Shown here one piece after another: positions 1 to 7,756 of a DNA stretch of 64,000 nucleotides. The stretch comes from Acidimicrobiales bacterium (GTDB lineage: Bacteria > Actinomycetota > Acidimicrobiia > Acidimicrobiales > MedAcidi-G1), in NCBI GenBank assembly GCA_014237715.1, contig JAAZZG010000002.1:62001-126000 (forward strand), in the 5' to 3' direction. Below the pieces are notes generated by a model that saw only the letters and a list, made by a program, of their open reading frames with translations, was not told the origin of the DNA and did not search any database. The first letter of the stretch is position 1; every line of letters begins with the position of its first letter. Made by a program: the position numbers and the translations under genes.

Positions 1-1
1 A

Positions 2-583
2 CCCGAATCTGACGTGGTCTCAATGCTCGCGGGCTCCGACGACTTGACTCCCCGGGAGTTCCAGACCTTCTTCCTCTTGTTGGTCATCGCAGGGAATGAG
101 ACCACTCGCCACAGCCTGAGCCACGGCGCCCTGGCTCTGGCCGAATTTCCGGACCAACTGCACCGGCTACGCGAAAACCCCAACCTGACTGACACGGCGT
201 CAGAGGAAGTCCTTCGATGGGCCTGCCCCCAGATCCATTTCAGGAGAACCGCCACCGGAGACACAACCCTGGCGGGAGTACCTATCTCCGCCGGGGACAA
301 GGTCGTTACCTGGTACATCTCGGCCAACTACGACGAGAGCGCCTTCACTGACCCATTCACGCTTGACCTGGGCAGAGATCCCAATCCACACGTGACTTTT
401 GGAGGTGGAGGCCCGCACATTTGTCTCGGCGCCTGGTTGGCCAGGTTGGAAGTGAGGGTCTTCCTAGACGAGGTTGCAAAGCGCATCGACCGCATCCACC
501 TCGTGGGCAAGCCAGAGCGAATCCGTTCGAACTTCATCAATGGCTTGAAATACCTGCCGCTCGAATTGGAAGCGATTAACTGA
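2..583 (+). CDS. Cytochrome P450, C-terminal part (5' end outside window)
   Basis: The reading frame is open from the left edge, so only the C-terminal half (about 193 residues) is visible; the first ATG at 14 is internal. Counting from that Met, the I-helix oxygen-binding motif AGNETTR is at 26-32, the K-helix ExxR at 65-68 (EVLR) and the haem-ligand loop FGGGGPHICLGAW near the C-terminus, with Cys137 as the thiolate. These are the hallmarks of soluble bacterial class I P450s that hydroxylate small lipophilic substrates using ferredoxin and ferredoxin reductase, neither of which is in view. It clearly resembles the complete P450 at 9536-10807 (same FRRTAT, ANYDE and LGAWLAR segments). It is convergent with the flavin hydroxylase gene. 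Substrate unknown. Confidence 0.93.
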   Translation, partial: PESDVVSMLAGSDDLTPREFQTFFLLLVIAGNETTRHSLSHGALALAEFPDQLHRLRENPNLTDTASEEVLRWACPQIHFRRTATGDTTLAGVPISAGDKVVTWYISANYDESAFTDPFTLDLGRDPNPHVTFGGGGPHICLGAWLARLEVRVFLDEVAKRIDRIHLVGKPERIRSNFINGLKYLPLELEAIN

Positions 584-589
584 CCACGG

Positions 590-1990
590 TCAAAGGGCCC
601 TTCCCCAGACCAGGTGCTCTGCAGACGCAACGAGTTCACCAATGGAATGCTCGTCCGCCGAACCGAAGACATAGCGATCTGGGCGGATGAGGGCTGCTGC
701 CTGTCCAGCGAGGAGGAGATCAAGGCCACCGTCTAGGTCAACCAGGTCGTCAACGAGGACCGTTTCGCACCAGCTCCCTGTCTGATGGGGAACTCGGGAC
801 AGTAGATACCAGTCCGAGCCGCCAACATCGTCGAGCAGCGCCGGTGACCCATTGGCCAGAACCCTTGGTTGGCGTGCCTGATGTCCGATTCTTTCATCGG
901 GCCCTGAGGAAAATATCCCCTCTGTTAGCGGTGGGAGACGCGACCACCGCTCCGCGTCGTTCGCATCAGGGAGGGGGAACTCTGCGACCTGTCCTGAGAC
1001 GATGCGGCCGGCTTCGATCGACATGGCGATGCATCTCTCTACATGGCTGCGACGCTCCATTTCGTAGCTTTCCAGGAGTTCTTCGGGAGCTGCGTACTGG
1101 AGGACCGACTTCAGTTTCCAGGCGAGATTGGCGGCGTCACGAATTCCCGAGCACATCCCTTGGCCGATGAACGGCGGCATCTGATGAGCCGCGTCGCCAG
1201 CTAGAAAGAAACGGCCATCCCGCCAGCTTTCAGCCACGACTGCGTGGAATCGGTAGGCGGCGGCTCGAACGATTTCCCCGGCATCCTCGGGAAGCCATGG
1301 TCGGAGTAGTTCGCGAACTCTTCGATGGTCTTCGAACTCTTCGTGGCTCTCACCGTCCATGAGCTGAAACTCCCAGCGGTGATGGCCATGAGCGGAAGGC
1401 ACGTAGGTCGCCGGCCTATCCGCATCACAAACCTGCTGGATCACCGAAGGTAGGCCGGCATCGCCGTCGAGCATTAGATCCACTACGAGCCAGTACTGGT
1501 CAAAGCCCCAGTCCTCCAGATCGATGCCCAGATTGCGGCGAGTGGTGCTCGAGGCTCCGTCGCAGGCAACGACGAACCGCGCATCGACAGAGTCCAGGTC
1601 GGTTACCTGTGAACCAAGGAACAACTCGACCTCAGGGAACCTCTCAAGGCCTTCACGAAGAACGCGATCTAGTTGCGGCTGCTGGAATACGTAGTCCTCG
1701 AACCACCCGAGTATCGGCGACCTCTCAAAGTCCTCGTAGGTGAAGAGCCTCTCCCCCTCGGAGTCGACAAACTCCATCCCTCGGCTTGGTTCGACGAGTC
1801 GTTCTACCCGGTCCGAAAGGCCCGCACCCTGGAAGATCCTCATGATCTCCGCGTCCAGATGACAGGCCCGAGGAAGCGGATACGCATCCAAAGAGGCCTC
1901 GTGAACTGCGGTCTCCACTCCGGCTTGTCCTAGAAGATTTGCCAGTAGGGCGCCGACCGGCCCACAACCGATTATTGCGACCTGCGGCAC
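590..1990 (-). CDS. FAD-dependent aromatic hydroxylase (MhpA/PheA-type)
   Basis: 466 residues, class A flavoprotein aromatic monooxygenase family. The N-terminal Rossmann motif GCGPVG is at 8-13, the NAD(P)H/FAD DG motif (CDG) at 143-145, and the second FAD motif (AGDAAHQMPPF) around 264-274 with GD at 265-266. Family members use NAD(P)H and O2 to put a hydroxyl group on a phenolic ring, typically producing the catechol for a ring-cleavage dioxygenase. It is shorter than E. coli MhpA (about 554 residues). The start is GTG at 1990, four bases after the cupin stop. It is the last gene of a leftward operon: HpaD-like dioxygenase, FAH hydrolase, cupin, hydroxylase. A 3-hydroxyphenyl-acid or hydroxypyridine substrate is possible but unproven. 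Confidence 0.85.
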   Translation of the reverse strand: MPQVAIIGCGPVGALLANLLGQAGVETAVHEASLDAYPLPRACHLDAEIMRIFQGAGLSDRVERLVEPSRGMEFVDSEGERLFTYEDFERSPILGWFEDYVFQQPQLDRVLREGLERFPEVELFLGSQVTDLDSVDARFVVACDGASSTTRRNLGIDLEDWGFDQYWLVVDLMLDGDAGLPSVIQQVCDADRPATYVPSAHGHHRWEFQLMDGESHEEFEDHRRVRELLRPWLPEDAGEIVRAAAYRFHAVVAESWRDGRFFLAGDAAHQMPPFIGQGMCSGIRDAANLAWKLKSVLQYAAPEELLESYEMERRSHVERCIAMSIEAGRIVSGQVAEFPLPDANDAERWSRLPPLTEGIFSSGPDERIGHQARQPRVLANGSPALLDDVGGSDWYLLSRVPHQTGSWCETVLVDDLVDLDGGLDLLLAGQAAALIRPDRYVFGSADEHSIGELVASAEHLVWGRAL

Positions 1991-1994
1991 GTCC

Positions 1995-2366
1995 CTAGTG
2001 GACTAGGTCTGGTACTGCGTCATGCCAACAGGTCGTCCCCCAGGTAACTGCGAGCAGGGTGCAATCAGATCCGTCCATCGCCCCATGCCAGTGCGCCTCG
2101 CCTGGTGGAGCAACAACAAGGTGGCCAGGGTTGATCGCGACCGCTCCATCGGCCGACGTTCCCACGCGGGCCTCACCGGATACGACAAAGAGCAGTTGTC
2201 CACCGGGATGATGGTGCCAGTTGGTCACCGCTCCAGAGTGGAAATGGACCAGAGCCGTGTCAGGTTCTTGGTCGCCCGACGCCGCATGAAGCATCTCTAG
2301 TTCGACATGTCCGGTGAACAGCCCCCCGTAGCTGCTGTCTCGGTCGCCACCGGTCACGACGATCAT
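1995..2366 (-). CDS. Small single-domain cupin protein
   Basis: 123 residues, one cupin barrel. Motif 1 reads TNWHHHPGGQLLFVVSGEA (about 48-66), with the His-His-His cluster and downstream residues that usually bind a metal; motif 2 (PPGEAHWHGA) is about 90-99. Small cupins of this type occur in aromatic degradation operons as isomerases, dioxygenases or binding proteins, and the sequence alone does not decide which. ATG at 2366 overlaps the stop of the upstream FAH gene by 4 bp, indicating translational coupling. An isomerase or tautomerase step after ring opening would fit the context, but that is inference. Confidence 0.8.
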   Translation of the reverse strand: MIVVTGGDRDSSYGGLFTGHVELEMLHAASGDQEPDTALVHFHSGAVTNWHHHPGGQLLFVVSGEARVGTSADGAVAINPGHLVVAPPGEAHWHGAMDGSDCTLLAVTWGTTCWHDAVPDLVH

Positions 2367-3211
2367 GAAGAATCTCCGGCGACGAATCGATTACGAATCG
2401 TCCCGATCCCCTCTATGGAAGCCTCGACAACCTGGCCGTCTTGCAGGTAGGTAGGTGGATCCATTGAGTCGCCGACCCCACCAGTTGTCCCAGTAAAGAT
2501 CAAGTCACCCACTTCTAGCGTGACGTACCGGGACAGCCATTCGATCAGAACCGGTACAGGAAAGATGAAGTCACCGGTTCTTGCCTGCTGGCGAAGTTCG
2601 CCATCGACGGTCAGAGATATTTCGAGGTCGTCGCGATTCGGAAGGTCGTCTGGGGTGACAAGGACCGGGCCAATGGGTCCGAATCGGTCATAGCTCTTTG
2701 CCATCGAGAACTGCCGGATTGGGGGTCGGAACTGTTCGTTTCGGTCGCTCACATCGTTGCCTACCGTCAGCCCAGCGATGTGATCCCAAGCCGAAGCTCT
2801 TGGAATCCGGATACCGCTACGGCCAATAGCTAGGACGAGTTCGACCTCGTAATCAACCATCTCCAGGTCGTGCATGAACACATCGTCGTGCGGACCTGTG
2901 ATGCAAGTGGAAAATTTGACCATTACATGCGGTTCGGTCGGAATGGCCTTGTTCGCCTCCTCCGCATGGCTTCGGTAGTTGATTGCAATGGCAATGATCT
3001 TTCCGGGTCTTGGCACCGGCGGTCCTAGGTCGGACTCGTCGATCTCCTGAGCCTCACCATCCGGTTGGATCTGGGCCAGCAGGGGATGATTTCTGAGATC
3101 AACGAGTTCCATCGGGTCACTCGAGATCTCTCCAGCGGTTGCCGACTCGACGTCGACTATCCGACCGTCGATGATCAGCGACCCTCGTCCTTCCACATTT
3201 GCTATTTGCAC
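2363..3211 (-). CDS. Fumarylacetoacetate hydrolase family protein (HpaG-like)
   Basis: 282 residues from a GTG start at 3211, preceded by AGGAAG six bases upstream; a longer frame would run into the preceding gene and has no such site. The C-terminal two thirds is the FAH fold: PGKIIAIAINYRSHAEE, the acidic metal-binding stretch YEVELVLAIGR, the GNDVSDRNEQ loop and GDLIFTGTTGGVG near the end. Family members hydrolyse or decarboxylate/isomerise 2,4-dioxo acids from ring cleavage; in the homoprotocatechuate pathway HpaG performs decarboxylation and isomerisation. Its position directly after an HpaD-like dioxygenase supports that role. It could instead be a simple acylpyruvase. Confidence 0.85.
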   Translation of the reverse strand: MQIANVEGRGSLIIDGRIVDVESATAGEISSDPMELVDLRNHPLLAQIQPDGEAQEIDESDLGPPVPRPGKIIAIAINYRSHAEEANKAIPTEPHVMVKFSTCITGPHDDVFMHDLEMVDYEVELVLAIGRSGIRIPRASAWDHIAGLTVGNDVSDRNEQFRPPIRQFSMAKSYDRFGPIGPVLVTPDDLPNRDDLEISLTVDGELRQQARTGDFIFPVPVLIEWLSRYVTLEVGDLIFTGTTGGVGDSMDPPTYLQDGQVVEASIEGIGTIRNRFVAGDSS

Positions 3212-3243
3212 GAACTTCCTACCTAATCCGGTTTGTGAGTCGT

Positions 3244-4128
3244 CTACTTCTGGGCGGTCCAGCCACTGACAGGCTTTTCGAACCACATGTGCACCTGGCC
3301 TGTCCCACCTGCGGATTCGTAGTTCGAATACCGAAGGCCGGTCGCGCTGCAAGCACTCCCACCGATTGCCCCGACCATCATCAGGTAATGGCCAAAGAAG
3401 CCCTCGGGGGCATGCCTTCTGTATTCCGGCTGGTACTCAATCACTTGACGGTGGTCTCCTTGCTCCCACCATCGAAGCACCTTCTCATCGGCTTCGCGGG
3501 CTTCCGGAGTCCGGATGTTGTCGAGGGAAGCTGATTCATGGTCGGCGAACTCCATCAAAGGCCAGAAGCGGTGACTCAATCCCCCAGAGGCGAGCAGAAC
3601 AACGCGCCGGTCGGACATGTCGATCGCCTGAGCCAGGAGGTTGCCAAAAAGCAGGAAATCCTCTGGAGTCGCCGTTTGGCAGACTCCGACCGACATCCAC
3701 CTTTCGTCGCCCTGAAGAAACCCGAGAAGATTGATCGTCGGGTAATGAACCGGCAGGTAGGGATCGTCGCTAGCCAGCACTCTGGTGTCATCTCGAACGG
3801 ACGCTAGGGAATCGACCAAGAGGGCTAGGTCAGGATCACCGGGCATGTCGTAGGGGACTTGGGACATCCCCCGAGGCAATTCGTCGGATGTGAACTTGCC
3901 TGCCCGCCGCTCGTGAGAGGCGACCACGTGCTCCACGGTCGTGAACCAGTGCGTATCGAATACGACAACGGTGTCGGGCTTCACGCGATCTAGGCACTCT
4001 GTACGCAGCCGATGAAGCCCCTCCACGAGTGAGAAGTCGTTGCCATCATTGAGTTCCCGACGGAGAGCTTCCGGCATGACTATGGGTGGGACATGTGAGA
4101 CAACGGCCGCACCGACGATCTCACCCAT
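3244..4128 (-). CDS. Extradiol ring-cleavage dioxygenase, class III (HpaD-like)
   Basis: 294 residues, LigB superfamily. The sequence follows E. coli HpaD (3,4-dihydroxyphenylacetate 2,3-dioxygenase) along its length: SHVPP near the N-terminus with His12, VVFDTHWF with His60, FTSDELPRGM, VVLLASGGLSHRFWP and the terminal GTGQVHMWF. His12 and His60 correspond to the metal ligands of this class, which binds Fe(II) and opens catechols by meta cleavage. First gene of a leftward operon with an FAH hydrolase, cupin and flavin hydroxylase. A perfect palindrome lies 53-74 bp upstream of its ATG. Best call: homoprotocatechuate-type dioxygenase; the exact catechol is uncertain. Confidence 0.86.
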   Translation of the reverse strand: MGEIVGAAVVSHVPPIVMPEALRRELNDGNDFSLVEGLHRLRTECLDRVKPDTVVVFDTHWFTTVEHVVASHERRAGKFTSDELPRGMSQVPYDMPGDPDLALLVDSLASVRDDTRVLASDDPYLPVHYPTINLLGFLQGDERWMSVGVCQTATPEDFLLFGNLLAQAIDMSDRRVVLLASGGLSHRFWPLMEFADHESASLDNIRTPEAREADEKVLRWWEQGDHRQVIEYQPEYRRHAPEGFFGHYLMMVGAIGGSACSATGLRYSNYESAGGTGQVHMWFEKPVSGWTAQK

Positions 4129-4180
4129 GGTCGAGACCTCGGTTGGTGATTATTGGCGAAGGCTGCATGTCGTCAACCCT

Positions 4181-4202
4181 AATCATTTGGGACCAAATGA
4201 TT
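4181..4202. promoter_or_regulatory. Perfect palindromic operator (MarR-type), upstream of hpaD-like operon
   Basis: Two perfect 10-bp arms (AATCATTTGG and CCAAATGATT) flank a GA spacer. The site sits 53 bp upstream of the leftward dioxygenase ATG and touches the last base of the neighbouring decarboxylase stop codon. Size and symmetry fit a MarR-family dimer site. It is the best copy of a motif seen again at 6113, 8682 and 14655; a MarR gene lies at 5581-6102. Confidence 0.8.
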
Positions 4203-5584
4203 CAACCTGGGGGTGCGTCCGCCAGGCCGTCCAGGACGGAGGCCACCTCGTCAACGTCGGTGGTCGGGTTGATGAAGCAGAACCGGAGCATGGAACGATC
4301 CTCCCACCGTGTGGGCACGCAGAGGACGTTCCCCGCCCGGGCGTGATAGTCCGACCAGGCCTCGTAGTCGGCCGGCTCCCACCCCACCCGTTCGAATAAC
4401 ACCACCGAGAGGTCGGGTTCCATGACGAGGCGGAGGTGGGGCCGGGACCGGATCTCGTCGGCCACCGCCCGTGTGGTGGCCAGCACCGTCTCCACCGCAT
4501 CCCGGTATCGGTCGGTGCCGTAGGTGGCCAGCGAGAACCAGAACGGCAGGCCCCGGGCCCGCCGGGTGAGGTGCACCGCGAAGTCGGCCGGATTCCACAC
4601 CGTCCGGTCGACGCCCTCGAGGTAATTGGCAAATTGGGAGTGGGCCGCCGCCCCGTGTTCGGGTTCGCGATACACCAGCGCGCAGCAGTCGTAGGGAGCG
4701 AACAACCACTTGTGGGGATCAACCACAAACGAGTCGGCGTGCTCCATCCCGGCGAACAGGGGCGCCACCGACGGCGCCACCATCGCCGCTGCCCCGTAGG
4801 CACCGTCCACGTGCAACCACAGTCCATTGGCCCGGCACACCTCGGCCACCCCGGCGATGTCATCAACCACCCCGGCGTTGGTGGTCCCTGACGACACCAC
4901 CACCGCGAACAAGCCCTCGGCCACTGGATCGGGACCGAGAGTGGCCAGCACCTCCGCGAGGGCGGTACCGGTCATGCGCCCCCGCTCGTCTCCGGGCACG
5001 GCCAGCACCTCGCAGTCCATGACGGTCGCTGCGGCCCGAACCGAACTATGGGCGTCGCCGGTGGCCGCGAACCGCCACCGAGGCGGTGCCGCCCCGTCAA
5101 GGCGCGTCCGGGCCCGCTCCCGACTGGCCACCAACGCGCTCAGGTTGCCCATGGTCGCCCCTGACACAAAACACCCGCCGGCGCTGGCCGGCCAACCGGC
5201 CAGCGAAGCTAGCCAGGCCAGGGCCTGATTCTCCGCGGCGATGGCGCCCGCTCCGGCCTCCCACGTGCCGGCGAACATCTCGGCCGCGCTAACAGCCAGG
5301 TCGAATACCAGCGCCGCCTCGGTGGGGGCGGCGGGCACGAATGCCAGGTTCATCGGGTTGTCCTGGGCTCGGGTAGCCGGGACCACCACCTGTGTGAACA
5401 GGCGTAACGCCTCGTGACCGCCGATGCCGTCGGGCACCACAGTGTCGCCGAGTGCCGCATCTAACTCGGCGGACGGTCGAGCCCGAGCCTGGGGATTTTG
5501 GCCATCGGTGATCCTGCGCCAACTCCAGTCCATGACCGACCGGAGCAGCTGCTCGTCATGCGGCCAGAACCGCTCACCGGTCAC
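4202..5584 (-). CDS. Group II PLP-dependent decarboxylase (aromatic L-amino acid decarboxylase-like)
   Basis: 460 residues, PLP fold type I. The Schiff-base lysine is K292 in DPHKWL; Asp260 in LHVDGAYG is placed to bind the pyridine nitrogen and His179 in DAHSS to stack on PLP. The family includes tyrosine, DOPA, tryptophan and glutamate decarboxylases; the overall pattern is closest to the aromatic amino acid and related decarboxylases, releasing CO2 and an amine. Its ATG overlaps the stop of the MarR gene by 4 bp, so the two are cotranscribed. Next to a glutamine-synthetase-like amine ligase and aldehyde dehydrogenases, it could feed an aromatic amine into catabolism. Substrate is inferred. 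Confidence 0.85.
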   Translation of the reverse strand: MTGERFWPHDEQLLRSVMDWSWRRITDGQNPQARARPSAELDAALGDTVVPDGIGGHEALRLFTQVVVPATRAQDNPMNLAFVPAAPTEAALVFDLAVSAAEMFAGTWEAGAGAIAAENQALAWLASLAGWPASAGGCFVSGATMGNLSALVASRERARTRLDGAAPPRWRFAATGDAHSSVRAAATVMDCEVLAVPGDERGRMTGTALAEVLATLGPDPVAEGLFAVVVSSGTTNAGVVDDIAGVAEVCRANGLWLHVDGAYGAAAMVAPSVAPLFAGMEHADSFVVDPHKWLFAPYDCCALVYREPEHGAAAHSQFANYLEGVDRTVWNPADFAVHLTRRARGLPFWFSLATYGTDRYRDAVETVLATTRAVADEIRSRPHLRLVMEPDLSVVLFERVGWEPADYEAWSDYHARAGNVLCVPTRWEDRSMLRFCFINPTTDVDEVASVLDGLADAPPG

Positions 5585-6102
5585 CGGCCGTCGAGGTCCT
5601 CGGCGGTCCGCAGGACCCTGCGGAGCAGGCTGGCCAGGGTCGCCGTCTCGTCCTCGGTCAGGTCACCGGTGACCAGAGACTCCTCATGGTTGAATGCCGG
5701 CATTACATCGTTTACCACCTTCGTGCCCGCCGGGGTGAGGGCCACCTCAACCCGCCGACGGTCCTCGGGGACCGGCTGACGCATGGCGAGGCCCTTACGC
5801 TCCAGGGTGTCGAGCACACCGGTGAGAGTGCCTCCGGAAATCCCGGCCTCAGTGGCCAGGCTGCGGGACTCCTGAGAGCCCCAGATCCGCAGGACGAACA
5901 ATACGACGAAGGCGCTCCACGATAGTCGGTGGGGTCGCAGGACGTCGCGCTCCATGCGGTTTCGCACCGCGGTGGCCGTGCGAAACACGTTGGACACGGC
6001 GGCCAACGACAACAGGTCGAGGTTCAGGCCGGACATCCGGTCCCTGATGAGGTGCTCGGCCTCAACCAACTCGTCATCTCCAGCAGCGAAGGCACGTGGC
6101 AT
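5581..6102 (-). CDS. MarR family transcriptional regulator
   Basis: 173 residues with a winged helix-turn-helix in the middle: WSAFVVLFVLRIWG, then SRSLATEAGISGGTLTGVLDTLERKGL (recognition helix about 90-106) and the wing RQPVPEDRRRVEVALTPAG. MarR proteins are usually homodimeric repressors released by small phenolic or CoA ligands. It is divergent from the glutamine-synthetase-like gene; an imperfect copy of the 22-bp palindrome lies 11-32 bp before its start, suggesting autoregulation. Likely regulator of all four palindromes between 4.1 and 14.7 kb, although this pairing is inferred from proximity and motif type. Confidence 0.9.
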   Translation of the reverse strand: MPRAFAAGDDELVEAEHLIRDRMSGLNLDLLSLAAVSNVFRTATAVRNRMERDVLRPHRLSWSAFVVLFVLRIWGSQESRSLATEAGISGGTLTGVLDTLERKGLAMRQPVPEDRRRVEVALTPAGTKVVNDVMPAFNHEESLVTGDLTEDETATLASLLRRVLRTAEDLDGR

Positions 6103-6112
6103 GTCCGCAAAC

Positions 6113-6134
6113 TAACATTTGGGGCCGAACGATT
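6113..6134. promoter_or_regulatory. MarR-type operator in marR / amine-ligase divergent region
   Basis: Arms TAACATTTGG and CCGAACGATT around a GG spacer; each matches the perfect arm at 4181 in 8 of 10 positions. It lies between the divergent MarR gene and the glutamine-synthetase-like gene, where it could control both. An in-frame ATG at 6119 falls inside the site and is probably not the start of the rightward gene. Confidence 0.72.
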
Positions 6135-6166
6135 TACCACGGCCCGACCAGGAGTTCCCGATTCCG

Positions 6167-7480
6167 ATGACTGACCACCGACGCATCCGCGTGCTCTGGC
6201 CCGACCACCTGGCCCTGGCTCGGGGCAAGTACCTCCCCACGCACCTCGCCCACCGGGGCACCCGGCACTCCATGTCGGTCTTCGCCCTGTTGTACGACCG
6301 CGACATGATCCCCGCCCCCGGCACCCGGATGCTCGAGGGCTTCCCCGACATGGAGTGCACCATCGATACGTCGGCCATCCGTGACGGTTGGGAGGAAGGC
6401 GTAGGCGTGGTGGTCGGCGACCTGGTGTCTGACGGCGCGCCGGTCTCCTTCGCCCCCCGCAACGCCCTCAGGGAGGCCGTGGCCGCCTGGGAGGCCCTCG
6501 GCTACACCCCGAAGATCGGCATCGAGTTCGAAGCCTTCGTGCTCCAGCGGGATGACGAGGGAGGTTGGGAGCCCTACGACTGCCCGGGCTCGTACGTGTA
6601 CGGCACCGGTCCCATGAGCGACCCCATGGGGATTGCCGAGGCCATCCACGACGTGGCCGACGCGGTGGGCTTCCGACTCGAATCGGTCAACGGCGAGTTC
6701 GACTCCGCCCAGTTCGAGTTCACCCTCGAGTACGACGACGCCATGGCAGCCGCCGACGAGGCGTTCCTGTTCCGGGCCATGGCCCGCGACGTGGCCTACG
6801 AGATGGGCCACCTGCTGACCTTCCTACCCCGTCCCCTTCTGGACCGTGGCGGCAGCGGGATGCACATCAACCTGAGCCTCGTGGACGCCGACGGGAACAA
6901 TGCCCTGCTGGATCCGGCGGCCGCCGACGGGCTATCAGATCTGGCCCACCGGTGCATTGCCGGCCAGCTCCACCACCTATCGGCCATGGGCGCCCTGTGC
7001 GCTCCCACCGTCAACTCCTACAAGCGCCTGCGCCCGGGACAGATCTCGGGCTACTGGGCTAACTGGGGTCACGACCACCGGTGCGCCACGGTGCGGGTGA
7101 ACCCCGAACGCGATGGCTCGACCCGACTCGAGAACCGGATGCCCGATGCCTCGGCCCCCATCCACACCGTGGTCGCCGCGGTGCTGACCGCGGCCCGACT
7201 CGGGCTCGAACACAGGCTGGACTGCCCGGGACCCGAGACCGGGGATGCCATCGAGGAGGCATGCACCGACCGGTTCGTGGCCGACGGCCTGGGTGGGGCG
7301 TTGGCCGCTCTAGCCGGCGACGATGTGTTCGCCGACGCCATCGGGCGGGGCCTGGTGGATCAGTTCACCGCCATCAAGGAAGCCGAGTTGGGCAAGTACC
7401 TCGAGGCGGTGGGCGATGAGGCCTCAGCCCGCGACGAGTTCACCGACTGGGAGAAGGCCTTCTACCTGCCCTACCTGTAG
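6167..7480 (+). CDS. Glutamine synthetase family amine ligase (gamma-glutamylamide synthetase type)
   Basis: 437 residues from ATG 6167, chosen because the earlier in-frame ATG (6119) lies inside the operator and an AGGAG occurs about 12 bases before 6167. Glutamine synthetase signatures are the acidic IGIEFEAFV, NGEFDSAQFEF, the His loop GGSGMHINLSL and the arginine segment RVNPERDGSTRLENRMPDASAP. Instead of making glutamine, catabolic members (PuuA, IpuC, TdnQ types) use ATP and glutamate to gamma-glutamylate an amine so that it can be oxidised safely. No nitrogen-regulation context is present; the neighbours are an amino acid decarboxylase and aldehyde dehydrogenases, favouring an amine-catabolic role. 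Confidence 0.85.
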   Translation: MTDHRRIRVLWPDHLALARGKYLPTHLAHRGTRHSMSVFALLYDRDMIPAPGTRMLEGFPDMECTIDTSAIRDGWEEGVGVVVGDLVSDGAPVSFAPRNALREAVAAWEALGYTPKIGIEFEAFVLQRDDEGGWEPYDCPGSYVYGTGPMSDPMGIAEAIHDVADAVGFRLESVNGEFDSAQFEFTLEYDDAMAAADEAFLFRAMARDVAYEMGHLLTFLPRPLLDRGGSGMHINLSLVDADGNNALLDPAAADGLSDLAHRCIAGQLHHLSAMGALCAPTVNSYKRLRPGQISGYWANWGHDHRCATVRVNPERDGSTRLENRMPDASAPIHTVVAAVLTAARLGLEHRLDCPGPETGDAIEEACTDRFVADGLGGALAALAGDDVFADAIGRGLVDQFTAIKEAELGKYLEAVGDEASARDEFTDWEKAFYLPYL

Positions 7481-7484
7481 TTGG

Positions 7485-7694
7485 TCAAACCGACGCGACG
7501 CCGCGCCGGATGTGGGCCAGCATCTCGGCCTCGGCCCTATCGCCGTCGCCGGACAGGATCTCGTCGTGCAGTACCCGGTGCTCGTCCACGTCGACCGTCG
7601 ATCCGTGTCGGGCCGACTCGGCAAACGACAGCACGGCCAGGCCCCGACCCCAGATGGCGTCGAAGCAGTCAACGACCACCGGGTTACCGGCGGC
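7485..7694 (-). pseudogene. Remnant of a GntR/FadR-type regulator (FCD domain C-terminus only)
   Basis: A leftward frame starting AAGNPVVVDCFDAIWGRG and ending VDVDEHRVLHDEILSGDGD then AEAEMLAHIRRG reads like the last 65-70 residues of an FCD ligand-binding domain (the usual NP...W...EHRAIL...GD...A...MR.HI pattern). Two in-frame TAG codons lie immediately upstream (7695-7700), and no DNA-binding domain follows. The sequence beyond turns AT-rich (7695-7740), consistent with a deletion or rearrangement junction. It follows the amine-ligase gene in convergent orientation. Probably non-functional; a GTG at 7679 would still permit a 64-residue peptide. Confidence 0.6.
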
Positions 7695-7756
7695 CTACTA
7701 ATAACTAGATCAGATTTACATACAAAATGCGAACCACAAATATCACGGACGGCGGC
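7695..7756. other. AT-rich junction without a gene
   Basis: About 60 bases rich in A and T within otherwise GC-rich DNA, between the regulator remnant and the end of the FAH-family gene. No ORF, hairpin or promoter can be supported. The base composition and broken neighbour suggest a recombination scar. Confidence 0.4.

Noticed and set aside
6119-6166. Upstream ATG at 6119 as start of the amine ligase
   Set aside because: It falls inside the operator palindrome; the ATG at 6167 has an AGGAG upstream and begins where the family sequence begins.
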